64,000 nucleotides of DNA from Sabethes cyaneus (GCF_943734655.1 NC_071354.1:43377744-43441743), one strand, 5' to 3'; shown: positions 36,091 to 47,614, numbered from the stretch's first letter. Notes: generated by a model not told the origin, from the sequence alone. A program made the numbers and translations.

Positions 36091-37011
36091 TTAAGGGGGG
36101 AACCTACTCTGGAAAGCCGGAAAAATCAAGTTTTAGTTTTTTTGCATTTTCGAGACGCTTATACCTTCAGAAATGTTATGCCAAAAGGATTTTTTTCTAT
36201 CTAATCTCGTTGAAAACTTACGGCAAATATTGTGGAGTCTCCTCAAGCAAAGTCAATTGCTGTACGCAGCCACGTAGCCAGAGGTGGGGGGCAGGAGCCT
36301 TATCTTGGCTCCTAATACATTATATGCATATCTTACTGCTTATAAATATAATACATTTAATATATTGTAGTTCTAAACGCAAAAAAACGCATATAAAACA
36401 GTTAAAATCAAAATTGGGCCCGGCCCCTCCTTCTGGCTACGTGGCTGTACGAAACTTTGAACGCGTTTTCCCCGAAACCATGTTTCTTTAGCTGGCGGTA
36501 CGTGTATCTCAGAATCTAGTGAACCGATTCGGCTGAAATTTTTTTTCAGCATGTAAAAATGAATTATCTAAATTGTTACGTAGCCGTTTTTTGATATCTC
36601 AATTTTTCAATTTTTTATGAGCTCTAATTGGCGATTTTTGACGAAAAAACACCTTTCTCTCGGAAAAATTGCCGCCATTTTGGTAATTTTTCGAGTTTTC
36701 GAAAACCGCTACGTAACAATTTAGGTATTGACATGAAGCTTCAAAATCATCCTTGAAATCTATTCTACGTTACTCCGTAGGTTCCCGGCACGTACCGCCA
36801 GCAAGGAACTATTTTCTACAGGGCATTCACGCGCCCACCTGCCACCAGCATAATAATCACTATTCTGGTATCCAAAAAATACAAAACATATCTTCAAATA
36901 TACCCTAACCAATAAGCAAAATAACCAACACTTAACTATAATTCGAGCATCTGAAAAAAAATTCACGAAAACTATTATTTTTCGGTCTTGTAGAGTAGGG
37001 CCCCCCCTTAA
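36091..37011. mobile_element. TIR element with TTAA duplication
   Basis: TTAA at 36091-36094 and 37008-37011 flank ends GGGGGGAACCTACTCT and AGAGTAGGGCCCCCC, which are imperfect inverted repeats. A second inverted pair (GCTGGCGGTACGTG at 36491 and CACGTACCGCCAGC at 36788) lies inside. No transposase is encoded. TTAA duplication is found in piggyBac and in several mosquito MITE groups. A solitary similar end (TTAAGGGGGCATAGTAC) occurs at 51228. Confidence 0.7.
36267..36447. mobile_element. 181 bp MITE nested in the TTAA element, TSD TACG
   Basis: CAGCCACGTAGCCAGA at the left end pairs exactly with TCTGGCTACGTGGCTG at the right end. TACG flanks both sides (36263-36266, 36448-36451). The interior is AT-rich with no coding frame. 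A four-base duplication does not by itself fix the superfamily. It is younger than the element it sits in. Confidence 0.8.
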
Positions 37012-37024
37012 CAAAGCTAAGATT

Positions 37025-37222
37025 TTAATTTACCTGGTTCGTAAGATTCATACATTGAATGATAGCGTCACGGTGAAAGCGATCTTTTATAAACACAAGA
37101 ACACCATGTCTAGTTAATATCGCTAGACCTTTTTTTTGTGCGAGAGCCACCCAAATACCATTTAAAATTTGACGTGACGGTCTCAGTGCAATCCACGTTA
37201 ACCTCTTGGAACATGGCAACAT
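37025..37222 (-). other. Unrecognised short open frame
   Basis: A minus-strand frame of 65 codons (RQILNGIWVALAQKKGLAIL, TRHGVLVFIKDRFHRD) has protein-like composition and is bounded by two elements, the TTAA element and the palindrome. It could be a retroelement ORF1 fragment or an exon piece. I cannot assign it. Confidence 0.2.
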
Positions 37223-37545
37223 TTTTTTAAACGGTAGTTCTTTTACAATTGACGAAGGGACGGTAGAAGAAAGAAATGAAATTTAGAGTGACGGAGAAAG
37301 AGCAGAAAGGTGAGAGGAGGGGAGGGGGGGGGGTTATTAGTAGCTACGCTTAACAAGTAGTCGTTGTGACTCCTACAAAACAAAAGGTAGGAGTCACAAC
37401 GACTACTTGTTGAAGGTAGCTACTAATGCCCCCCCCCCTCCCCTCCTCTCACCTGTCCACCCTTTCTCCTTGACTCTAAATTTCATTACTATCTTCTACC
37501 GTCCCTTCGTCAATTCTAAAAGAACTACCGTTTCAAAAAATATTA
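37217..37545. mobile_element. Near-perfect ~330 bp palindrome
   Basis: Left arm 37217-37376 and right arm about 37387-37545 are inverted copies with a ten-base centre (AAAACAAAAG). Outer blocks are GGTAGTTCTTTTACAATTGA / TCAATTCTAAAAGAACTACC. Next come a G-run and a C-run, then GTAGCTACGCTTAACAAGTA and AGTCGTTGTGACTCCTAC / GTAGGAGTCACAACGACT. It belongs to the family of the element at 1849-2270, but here the tRNA-like centre is missing. Transcribed, it would form a long hairpin. Confidence 0.85.
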
Positions 37546-37689
37546 ATATTAAGGGTTACCAGTTGTTCAAATTAAAAACTAACTTCGTTAGTTTGCATGA
37601 GAAATCGTTCAAACGAACGGGGTCCACCGTATTTGATCTAAATCTTTTTATATCACGTCAGGTTATCATGGGATAACTTAATGCGAAAA

Positions 37690-39834
37690 ATCTTTGAGGC
37701 GTGAGAAGACAACGCTATTATAATGGTTTCTTATTCCTTTAGAAGAACCTGGATAGAAGATTTCACTGTGAGTCGCAATCGTATCAAGGTGTAGAACGTG
37801 GATTAAATTCGGTTGGTTGAAGACATCGACAATGGAGTTCCTCATGGGGTAATTAGTTGTCCTGCCACCAGGCACGAATGATATATCGCAGGCACCGATT
37901 ATTAAATACCTGCAGTTTTTGCGTTGTCTCCGCTGAGACGCACCACGTTCCGCAGGTATACAATAGTACGGATTTAAAGTTTGAATTGAAAATTCGGGGT
38001 TTCGTACTTAGTGGGATCTGGTTTGAGCACCAAATGTTTCGCAGACCTGCAAAGGCCCCTATAGCCTTCCTGATCCGTGTGGCTATGTCAATCTTGGTAC
38101 CACCATTGGGCGTTGTCTGGCTACCAAGATATTGAAAGGCGTCTACCTGCTCAACTTTTTATCCCGCTACTGTGAAGTTGGTGGGATAGTCAGTGTTCAC
38201 TACAGTTTTTGCTACATTGACTGTTAGACCTGTTGCCTGGGAGCTCTCGGAGAGGTCATCTAACTTGTTCTAAATATCGCTTCGGCGTTGTGCGAGCAAC
38301 ACAATGTCGTCGGCCACATCGAGGTCATTTAGCTACTCCATCGTTAGAAGCAATCCTCGATTTGGTCTACTGTCAATTGTTCCAACTAATATCTCATCTA
38401 CAACGATGAGAAACAGAAGCGGTGATAAAATGCAGTTCTGTCTCACGCCGACAGTAACCCTTATCGGGTCGGACAAGACGCCGTCATGCAAAACCTTGCA
38501 CGAGAACGCCTCGTACTGAGCCTCGATGAAATGGACTAGCTTATCTGGAACTCCTCTACGCCTAAGTGCGCCTTAGATGTTTTCGTGGTTGAGTCAGTCG
38601 AACGCCTTTTCGAAGTCAACGAACACCTGCAGAAGAGAGTCCTGGAATTCGTAGATCTGCTCCAATATAATGCGGAGCGTTGTGATGGTCTATACATGAT
38701 CGGCCAGCACGAAATCCAGCTTGCTGCCGCCAGAGAGTAGCGTCGATCTTCTCCTGGATCCGGTTGATTATCTTACAGAGTGCTTTAAAAGTAATTACAG
38801 AGCAACGGTATGCCACGCCACTTACCGCATTCAGTTAGGTCTCCTTTCTTAGGGACTTTGACTAATATGCCCTGCATCTAGTCCACCGGAAAAGTTGCGG
38901 TTTCCCATATATTGCTGAAAAGCTGATGCATCATCTGGACTGACAAAGATGGGTCAGCTTTGAGCATTTCGGCTGAAATACAGTCTATCTCTGGTGCTCT
39001 ATTGGTTTTCATACTCTCGATGGGTTCTTAAATTTCATCCAGCGATGGCGCCTCCGAGTTGACGCGAATAGTTCGGCGAACTGTTGGCGTCATACGCTGC
39101 TAGGTTTGTTGAAAACTCGGAAGAGTTGTTCAAAATGTTCAGTCCATCGCTTAAGCTGTTTTGTTCGGTCAGTCAGTAGCTGACCAACTACTGCCAGCAA
39201 GAAATATCGTACAACAAACGGATATCGCCATTGGCGTCGGCAGTTTCCCCTTGTTCGGCTACGGAGTTAGTCCAGGCTCTCTTGTCCCGCCTACAAGTTC
39301 CTTTAACAGTCCTCTCCAGTTCAGCGTATCGTTCATGGGTCTTAGCCGATTTGGTTCGCGCTCGCTCAATGGCGGCTTTCGCCTCTCTCCGCTCGTTGTT
39401 CGATAAAGATCCGTTTCACCTCAGAATTCTCTAATCGGTGGACGTCGTAACGGCGCCCAACTTTCTCCTCCCGTCGTTGGACACGTGCGATGCGTAAACG
39501 TATCTCAGCGATAACGTCTCAACGCTGCGTTTGTCTCGTACATCAAGAAGGATCCTTTGCCATTTTCGGCTGATGCAGATATGGTCGATTTGGTTTTGTG
39601 TTCAGCCCACATCTCTTTATGTGCTGGTTTATGGGAAAAGAGCGATCCACCAATAACTACATTGTTGTCACCACAGGACTCCGTTTTTGCTCATCTCTCC
39701 TTGGCCATAGCGTCCCATGACATGTTTAAGGTACGCGTTGTTTGAGCCAATCTTCGCGTTGAGATCTCCCAAGCGGATTTGTATGTCCCCCTTCGGGATT
39801 TTTCGCAACCACCCTATTCAACTGACTGTAGAAA

Positions 39835-39913
<79 letters not shown>

Positions 39914-40170
39914 GCATGTCGGCAGCATCTGTCGGCGCTTAGCACTGGATTGCAGTAAGGTTTCTAATCCGTGTTTTAAATCTGACAACGATTATTATTT
40001 TTATCGGTTCCCATTTCATTAGGACCGCACGTGCCCCTGGACTCAGTAGGAATCCAACTTTTCTTTCACCTCGTATGCCAGATTAAAGCAAGACTTGCCC
40101 AGATGATGTCCTGTGTTCGCCAGCACCCAGCCAGTGGACCTCGCTCAGCACCAGGACCGCACCAGCCTTA
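37690..40170 (-). pseudogene. Second RTE-type non-LTR element, degenerate
   Basis: On the minus strand, the endonuclease starts near 40160: VLVLSEVHWLGAGEHRTSSG, RALMKWEPIN and FYSQLNRVVAKNPEG near 39800. RT pieces follow: KIDATLWRQQAGFRAGRSCI near 38730, a VFVDFEKAFD-type stretch near 38610, VGVRQNCILSPLLFLIVVDE near 38440, the catalytic VADDIVLLAQRRSDI near 38300, and KVEQVDAFQYLGSQTTPNGG near 38120. The C-terminal block NNRCLRYIIRAWWQDN lies near 37880. Stops and frameshifts are frequent. The family differs from the JAM1-like copies and resembles RTE elements with a KIDATLRRQQAGF motif. A TC/GA microsatellite has grown inside the endonuclease. Confidence 0.75.
39835..39912. repeat. (TC)n microsatellite inside the RTE endonuclease frame
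   Basis: Nearly 80 bases of TC with two interruptions. On the minus strand it reads as Arg-Glu repeats between AADMQK and SFYSQLN, and the frame stays open through it. Confidence 0.9.
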
Positions 40171-40264
40171 AAAATGTTAAAAAAACGTCTTTATACATGT
40201 TTGAACGGAATTATATGACCCATCTTTTTCTCATAATTTGACTCATTTTAGCCCAAATACTCTT

Positions 40265-40560
40265 CTGTGCAATGATAAGGCCATAACAAATATTTTACAA
40301 ATTTGTTTTCCTTCCGAGGTGGTGCTAAAGGGTGGGATAAGATTTTTTTAAGTAAGCAAATAAAATTAATTCTCTTAACGGTTTTCGCCCATTACATTTT
40401 TTAACTTTCTCTGCTGTGTCGTGCTAGAAGCGTTAACACTTCATATTTCGGGATCTTTATTTTATACAAAAAAAATTGTAACCATGTCTAACCAACTTTT
40501 TTGGACCTCGATTTTTAGAGTCAATTACAAAGGGAGTCGCGGCGAGAAAAACCTCGAAAA
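40265..40560. repeat. Partial copy of the AT-rich G-tract repeat
   Basis: GGCCATAACAAATATTTTAC and TTCCTTCCGAGGTGG, then GTCGTGCTAGAAGCGTTAAC, match the repeat at 11876-12345 and 51900-52920 but diverge after about 40560. Confidence 0.5.
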
Positions 40561-41273
40561 AAATCTGCGTTGGCCTCTTTATTTAAAACGACAGCTTTTT
40601 CAAATTTCTGAAATGAACAAGCCTTCATTAAAATGATATTTTTTCATTGAATGAAACTTCATTCAAAAACTATTAAAATATAGGCAATCTACAAAACACA
40701 TCCAAGTATAATCTGAAATGTAAAATTTTTTGTTTTCGGTAATTTTGGCTCCTACACTAAACACTACATATATGGGGAATTTCTTATGTGCAGCATCCAG
40801 TCTAGTGAGTATTAGAGCGGAGTCAGTGTGAGTAGAATGATTTAGCGGATTTGTAACTAATCTCAATGAACATCTTTTCTCTAAATAGCAAATGACTGTC
40901 GCTGCAAAACCAGTTTGTGTCTGCTCAGGTAGAACAATCGCAAGACACAAATGGTATAAATCAAGCTCTTCATCGTATACACCACAACGATAAACGATTT
41001 GCAATATGATTATCAAGAAATTACTCAGAAATCTTTTCGGAAATTTTCGACGATGCTGGATATAATAGTCAGAAAAAGCTTATGTTGGCACTATTGACAT
41101 GCAATCGTAAATGTAAATTTCCAAAGCTAATAAAAACATTCTTGGAATGAAATCAATAAACTTTGAATCCACAGGATGTAAGTAGAAATTTATGTTTGCA
41201 ACGAAAAATACTATAATATGTATATATGTAGAATACTTTCTTTCTTTTTTTCGAAATGTTATTGAACGAACTC
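40561..41273. other. Sequence without recognised genes
   Basis: A minus-strand frame of 117 codons at 40663-41016 shows no recognised domain. Nothing else is identifiable. Confidence 0.35.
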
Positions 41274-41385
41274 CCAGTCCCAGAGGTACGACGCTGGTCT
41301 AAACAGCCAGTCGTCGTATGTTCGAATCTCAGCTGGTAGTCTGTGAGAGTCAGTAAGATCATAACACTAGCCCTGCAAATCGTAT
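41274..41385 (+). repeat. tRNA-derived SINE fragment (copy 3)
   Basis: Plus strand: GACGCTGGTCTAAACAGCC, the B-box-like ATGTTCGAATCTCAGCTGG, TGAGAGTCAGTAAGATCATA, ACTAGCCCTGCAAATCG. This is the most complete head of the three copies; the A-box and B-box spacing is tRNA-like. It cannot fold as a functional tRNA with a clear anticodon stem. Confidence 0.65.
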
Positions 41386-42243
41386 AACCTAACAGTTAGT
41401 TGCGAAATCTATCGAGCAACAAGCAAAATCTAGAAAAGGATATCATACTTTCCTAATACTGTCTAATTATTATTTATAGCTTATTATCCAATTGTATAAC
41501 ACATTTTCGCCGTTAAACTAAAAATATCCTTCGGTGAATTAGAAGTTACGAGTTGTTCCCAACTATGTAATACATCTATCATCTGCTTCAAAATATATGT
41601 GAATCGAATATATTAGCATGTCACTCAGTCAGTTAGCCGAATAAAAAAAACTGTGCCGCTATTCTGTCGAACAGATGCTGCTACGTATTGCTAATCTATC
41701 ACAGCTGTAGGCATGCAATAATTTTTGGCACCATCATGAACCCTTCCGCCAGTCGCCACCCGAAGTCAACCATCAATTTAGATAATTTTCCCTCGCACCA
41801 AATGAAGAGAGCAGCAGCTCTCCGATACATCAAACATATTTCGAGTGGGTACGTACATCGCGGAATGCACATTCGAACAAGCCGATTTAATCCGCAGAAT
41901 TAGCGCCCGATGCGATTTTCCGTTTGGCAAAAATTCGACATTAATGTGCAAAATGTAATAAAATCAGTTCGGTACCTGCAAGCGGCGCTGTATTTTGAAC
42001 CGAAATGAACGCGAGCATATGAAAATAAACACAATTAGCCTTGTCGGATGTACCGGACCATGTGGCAGAATTTTTTGTCTGTTTTGTGCGGAGGATTACC
42101 ACCAACCAAGTATGATGAATATTCAGATGCACAACTGTGGATGGCCGCAACAAAACATATCCTTCCATTGTAGAGTGTTGATTCTGGAAGCAAAACTTAA
42201 AAATTATCTCCTGCATTTTAAACAAATATGATAATTTCTAAAA
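41386..42243. other. Sequence without recognised genes
   Basis: Overlapping short frames around 41941-42231 on both strands have no recognisable domain. The region lies downstream of the minus-strand paralog 2 gene. Confidence 0.35.
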
Positions 42244-42249
42244 ATTTAT
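42244..42249 (-). terminator. Possible poly(A) signal for paralog 2
   Basis: TTTATT on plus is AATAAA on minus, about 230 bases beyond the stop codon at 42479-42481. It is a plausible but unproven polyadenylation signal. Confidence 0.3.
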
Positions 42250-42478
42250 TACATCAATAAAATAGAGCAATCGTCATGATCTTAATCAGCATACATGTAA
42301 CACTTACAACATAGGTTTTCGTGTATGACAAGCACTTTCTGATAGTATCAATTTTTCATTTTAGCTAAACGTTCATGTGTATAAAATAAACAGTGTAAGA
42401 AAATATATCGAAGCACATGGGTTGCTTGCTCTGAGCATTGGCTGGCGTCCTAACCGGCGCGGTGTAGGCCGACGAGGT

Positions 42479-42883
42479 TCACATAATCACACAATCACAA
42501 TCGCAATCGCAGTCCCCACAGTCACCACCCGAGTCCGCACCACCGGCGCCATCACCACAACACCCGCAGTCGCAGCATCCGTCGTCTGTCACGACCGCTG
42601 GTTCTACTAACACCTCGGGGGTCGAAATCTACAAAAATAAATTAGAACAATTGTTCGTGACACGCAGTGTCTCTAGAATTGAATCAAATACCGGTTCGGT
42701 TGTGATCACTGTACCAGGCGTTTCCGTCACAATCAACGGTGATTCACTGGGTAGTAAAAGAACCGGTGGAACCAAATACGTATCGTAGTAGTACGAAGTA
42801 TGGGCGGCCTTGATGTGCTCCGTGAGGTCATCTTTCGAGTCGAAGTATGTTTCACACAGTGGACATTTGAAGTTCAGATCCAT
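42479..42883 (-). CDS. Small C2H2 zinc-finger protein with Cys-rich tail (paralog 2)
   Basis: Exon 1 (42692-42883) encodes 64 residues. It has the finger C7-x2-C10-x12-H23-x4-H28, then TSYYYDTYLVPPVLLLP and VITTEP, in register with paralog 1. I chose ATGGATCTG at 42883 because it matches paralog 1; an in-frame ATG upstream at 42916 follows a TTATTTTAG sequence that may be a splice acceptor. The donor is CCG|GTATTT. The acceptor conserved with paralog 1 (TTTTTGTAG|ATTTCG at 42629) gives ISTPEVLVEP, then a frame change and a stop after 25 residues. The tail frame with ten cysteines (GCCDCGCCGD, DCGDCDCDCDCVIM, TGA at 42481) is reached in phase if the acceptor GTTAGTAG|AACCCA is used instead (exon 2: 42479-42604). 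That would give 105 residues. The gene may therefore be working with a moved acceptor, or be a recent pseudogene. Confidence 0.6.
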
Positions 42884-42916
42884 TTCGAATATCGGTAGCT
42901 GCACTAAAATAAACAC

Positions 42917-44576
42917 TTCTAGGAAGACGATAACACCTTATCGGAAGCAATTAAGTCACTGTGGCTGTAATCGGCCGCGAGCAGCACATTTCTTCGTCGT
43001 TATGCCGTCACCATCGCACTATGAATGGAATCTAATCCACTAGTACTGGTACTGATCGAACCATCGCGTTTCGGTTGGCACCAAACCACTGCATCAATGT
43101 CCAGTTTAAAAGACGCACACATATTTCATTCCACAGCCTGAGCAGTGTAGCAAAACTATGCGAACCCGCTGTTGTTTACGTTTGAACGAGCGCTGGTTCG
43201 CCCCTTTTTCTTCGAATACATGAGACACGGTTGCGCCCGTCCTGTGGCGCAATTCCGGGATCCTTGTTTTGACGCGTTTCGAGTACGCGATAACTTTACC
43301 ATAACCGTTGAAGTTGTCAACATAAATCAATAAACTATGATCTACCTACCAACAGCATGAGCTTATATTCAGAAAATAATAACTAAATATCTTCGATTTA
43401 TAAATTATTTGTTACTGCCAGGATTGTCCTATTTTAAATTTACATCAAACCACGATTCCGTCTCGGCGCGCCGCGCAAGAACACGACAACAAAAGCTTTT
43501 CGGTATGTCACACAGGGTTGCACTTCGTGGGACATTGAAAAACATCGCACAGATGCCAGCGGCCGTCTGCCTAGCGTCGACTCTGCCCCGGGTCGTTGGT
43601 GTCGACAGAGACGCCAATAATTCTAGACGCCATCGTCCGCCGCACACCGGCGCGGCCGCATGGTTAGCGCAATCTGAACGGGGGACGGAGGGGATTGAAA
43701 TATATGTGGCGGGAAAGGCTACACTCCCTCGTTTCCTAATTCAAATTTGCATACCGTAAAATTAAACCAATTAGTAATGCAGCGAGAAGTGCCGACTTTA
43801 CAAGAGGAAAACTATGTCTGCGGTAAACAAGACACTAACTACGTTTCCGGCTTACATTTGAACTTTCGGGCCGGAATTGTAACGCGTTCGACCCACATAA
43901 TTTAGAGCAGCACGGTGTGTACGCATAAAACCTGCTACCCGCGCGCCCAATCACGTGGTGTCTATCACATGGGAGATGTGTACTCGATCGCACAGACTGC
44001 GACCGACGGACGTGTTTTAAGAATGCAAAATAGTAAAGGTCAACCAGTTAACGAGAAACAACCTATCGCTGAGCAAGGTGTGCGATCGTTAAATTTTGAT
44101 CTGATTTTCTACTCAAGCATGAGCAGCAAATTTATTATCGAATATGGTACTGTCTGAAACCGTTCTTTCAACTTTAGAAACGACTTAACTGAATAAAGAT
44201 TTCACAATCACCTGAAGAACATTATTCATTCACAACAAAATGCAAGTGATTAACAGACCACTTGCGTGAAATAATTCAGCTGGTGCCATCAAAATGGCAG
44301 CTGAATTACGAGAGCACTGGCGGTTCATTAATTATTTTAAATTGTACGGAGCTGCATAAAGTCTGGCAATATTTTTTTTTGGAAATGTCGAAGAGTTTTT
44401 TTTTCTGTTATATAACTGCCATAATCTTTTCCATCGACGGAGGAAACGGTAGAAGAAAGTATTGAAATCTAAGGTGTTTATAGTATCCAAATTCCAAATA
44501 GATTGAAACAAGATGTAAAGAGGAAACAGCGTAAAATTTGAAAATTTGGTTAACGAGGGTCATTACCTATGAGGGT
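42917..44576. other. Upstream region of paralog 2, partly GC-rich, no recognised gene
   Basis: Between 43450 and 43730 the sequence is richer in G+C and CpG than its surroundings, and frames on both strands stay open for 70-116 codons without a recognisable domain. It could hold promoter sequence. I see no RNA gene. Confidence 0.3.
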
Positions 44577-44995
44577 AGGCGGGGCAAGACCGCCCGCCTA
44601 AGCAAAACCACCTGTATAAAAAAAAGTTGTAACTCAATTTCTAGTTTATCTGCTTTAAATGACAATTGATCTATTACCTACATGTAAAAAATAAAAACAT
44701 AAATATTTGTAATGATTTCCTATTTTTAATTGCGATTTGGAAACACGTCCAAAAAAATAGAGCATTTTTTCCATGCGCGGTGAAACACGCCCACTAACGG
44801 GGTAAAACCGCCATAGCGTATAACTTTAACAATATTCAACCGATTTGAATGAAACTGGTGGCATTGGATTCGTGAATTTATCTAATTTAAACAAATTGAG
44901 TCAGTTTGCTATCAAACAATACATGGTACCCCGAGATTCGCAAGTTCGAAAGAGTGTCCGGCAAGCACTCGTATTGGAAGAATATCAGCAATATA

Positions 44996-45182
44996 CACAC
45001 TTAAAAAAAGTGCCGAAGTCAGCAAAATTTTGCCGAGGTTTGAACAGTCGAGCGTTCGGTAAATTTTTTTATGATGCCATATGTTAGTAAAGATCCGTAA
45101 ACGTCGATTTGCAAAACTGAAATTTTTACCGAACGCTCGGCTGTCCAAATCTCGGCAAATTTTGCTGAGTTTTTTAAGTGTG
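44996..45182. mobile_element. 187 bp palindromic MITE, TSD TA
   Basis: CACACTTAAAAAAAGTGCCG at the left pairs with the right end GAGTTTTTTAAGTGTG. Inverted similarity continues inward through GCAAAATTTTGCCGAGGTTT and CGAGCGTTCGGTAAA. TA lies on both sides (44994-44995, 45183-45184). The type suits a mariner-mobilised MITE. Confidence 0.85.
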
Positions 45183-45576
45183 TAGGTACCAGCAGTCTTG
45201 AAATTGATACCGTGTAATTTCCTTAGACAACAAGATGGATCGGGTTAGGCATCCTGGAGTCAATCTTTAAGGACTAGAGAGGATCTAAGATAAAATATAA
45301 CAATATGGGTATTAAAGTTCCTGCAATTGATCGAGTGGGTCATTTTTTGACATTTCAAATTGTTCTGATTGATAAAGCAGATACATATTATTTTTCCATT
45401 GCTAAGATAATTTGCTATATTTTCATAAAAAATATGTGTATTCCATGGTATTTGTTCCAAGAGGGAGGAATTATTGAAAACAGCTATATCCGAGAAAACA
45501 AGAAAGTTATAAAAAACGAAACGATTATAACGAAAAATCTGTTTTTATTTATTTCTCCGATAATTTATACGATACT

Positions 45577-47614
45577 AGCTGACCCGACAAACTTCGTATT
45601 GCCACAAATTAACCTGTGTTGTACATAAATCATGAATCTCGGATGATCTTTGTCACTTCTCGAGTTTTGCAAGCCCCCCAGTGGGCGGCGCTTCCGACGG
45701 CGGGTCACCGGCAACACTCGCGACCGGCTCGTCCTGAATGATCTAGTGTTACTATAGATAGTTTTTGTGGTCTTGTTATTGATTAATGTTTTATGGAAGA
45801 GTCTCGAATTTCTCGAGTTGGATTAGTTTTTGAGTTTCGCAAAAATTTCTGTTTTATTTGTATGAGAGTCCATATCCCCCTACCACAGGGGTGAGAGGTC
45901 TCTAACTATCATAAAATAAATTCAAGACTCAAAAATCTCCTACATGCTAAATTTGGTTCCATTTGCTTGATTAGTACTCAAATTATAAGGAAATTTGTAT
46001 TTCATTTGTATGGGAGCCCACCCTCTTAAAAGGGAAAGGGGTCGTAATACACCACAGAAAAAAAATTCGGCCATCTAAAACTCTCACATGCCAAATTTGG
46101 TTCCATTTGCTTGATTAGTTCTAAAGTTATGAGCAAATTTGTATTTCGTTTGAATGGGAGCCCCCACCCCCATCCTAAAAAGGTAAGAAGTCCTAATTCA
46201 TCATGGGAAAAATGGTAGCCTCCAAAAACACCCACATGCCAAATATGGTTCCATTTGCTTGATTAGTTCTCGAATTATGAGGAAATTTGTATTTCATTTG
46301 TGTAGAAGCCCCCCCTCTTGAAGTGTGGAAGGATCCTATTTCACCGTAGAAAATATTTTTGCCTCCAAAAACCTCCACATGCCGAATTTGGTTCTATTTG
46401 CTTGATTAGTTCTCGAGTTATGGGGAAATTTGTATTTCATTTGTATTGGAGCCCCCCCTCCTAATGTGGGAAGAGGTCCTAATTCATCACAGAAAAAATT
46501 CTTGCCTCCAAAAACACCTACACGCCAAATTTGGTTCCATTTGCTGGATTAGTTCTCGAGTTATGAGGAAATTTGTATTTCGTTTGTATAGGACTCCCCC
46601 TCCTAAAGAGGGGAGGGGTCCCAATTCATCATTGAAAAAAAAATTGTCTCCAAAAACACACACATGCCAAATTTGGTTCAATTCGCTTGATAAGTTCTCG
46701 AGTTATGAGGAAATTTGTATTTCATTTGTACAGGAGCCCCTCCTCTTAAAGTGGGGAGGGGTCCTAATTCACTATAGAAAATTTTCTTGCTCTCGAAAAC
46801 CTTCACATGCCAAAGTTGGTTCCATTTGCTTGATTAGTTCTCGAGTTATGAGGAAATTTGTATGGAAGCCCCCCCCTCTTAAAGGGAAGAGGAGTTACAA
46901 TTCCCCTTATAAAGAGGGAGGGGTCTCAATTTACCATAGAATAAATTCTTGTCACCGAAAACACCCACATGCCAAATTTGGTTCTATTTGCTTGATTAGT
47001 TCTCGAGTATGAGGAAATTTGTATTTCATTTGTATAGGAGCCCCCCCTCCTAAAGTGGGGAAAGGTTCTTATTCATCATAGAAAACATTCTTGCCTCCAG
47101 AAACACCTACATGCCAAATTTGGTTCCATTTGCTGGATTAGCTCTCGAGTTATAAGGAAATTTGTATTTCGTTTGTATAGGAGCCCCCCCCTCTTAAAGT
47201 GGGGAGGGGTCCCAATTCATCATAGAAAAAAATTTTGTCTTCAAAAACACACACATGCCAAATTTGGTTCCATTTGCTTGATTAGTTCTCGAGTTATGAG
47301 GAAATTTGTATGGAAACCCCCCCTCTTAAAGGGGAGAGGAGTTATAATTCTCCTTATAAAGAGGGGAGGGGTCTCAAATTACCCTAGAATAAATTCTTGT
47401 CACCGAAAACACCCACATGCCAAATTTGGTTCTATTTGCTTGATTAGTTCTCGAGTTATGCAGAAATTTGTGTTTCATTTGTATGGGAGCCCCCCCTCTT
47501 AGTGGGGGGAGGGGTCTCTAACCATCATTAAAACCTTTCCTGGCCCCAAAAACATCTACATGTAAATTTTCACGCCGATTGGTTCAGTAGTTTTTGATTC
47601 TATAAGGAACACAG

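Noticed and set aside
39717..40022. Plus-strand frame with a long Leu-Ser run, and its minus counterpart with Arg-Glu repeats read as a gene
   Set aside because: The run is a TC/GA microsatellite inside an RTE endonuclease relic, not a protein gene.
42377..42610. Plus-strand frame rich in Thr and Ala
   Set aside because: It is the antisense shadow of the Cys-rich exon of paralog 2.
43409..43759. GC-rich frame of 116 codons as a host exon
   Set aside because: Frames are open on both strands because of base composition; no domain or splice signals were recognised.
46446..47502. Frames of 188 and 109 codons with repeated motifs such as HAKFGSICLISSRVMRKF
   Set aside because: They translate the ~143 bp tandem units; the repeated peptide follows the DNA period and appears in several frames and both array copies.
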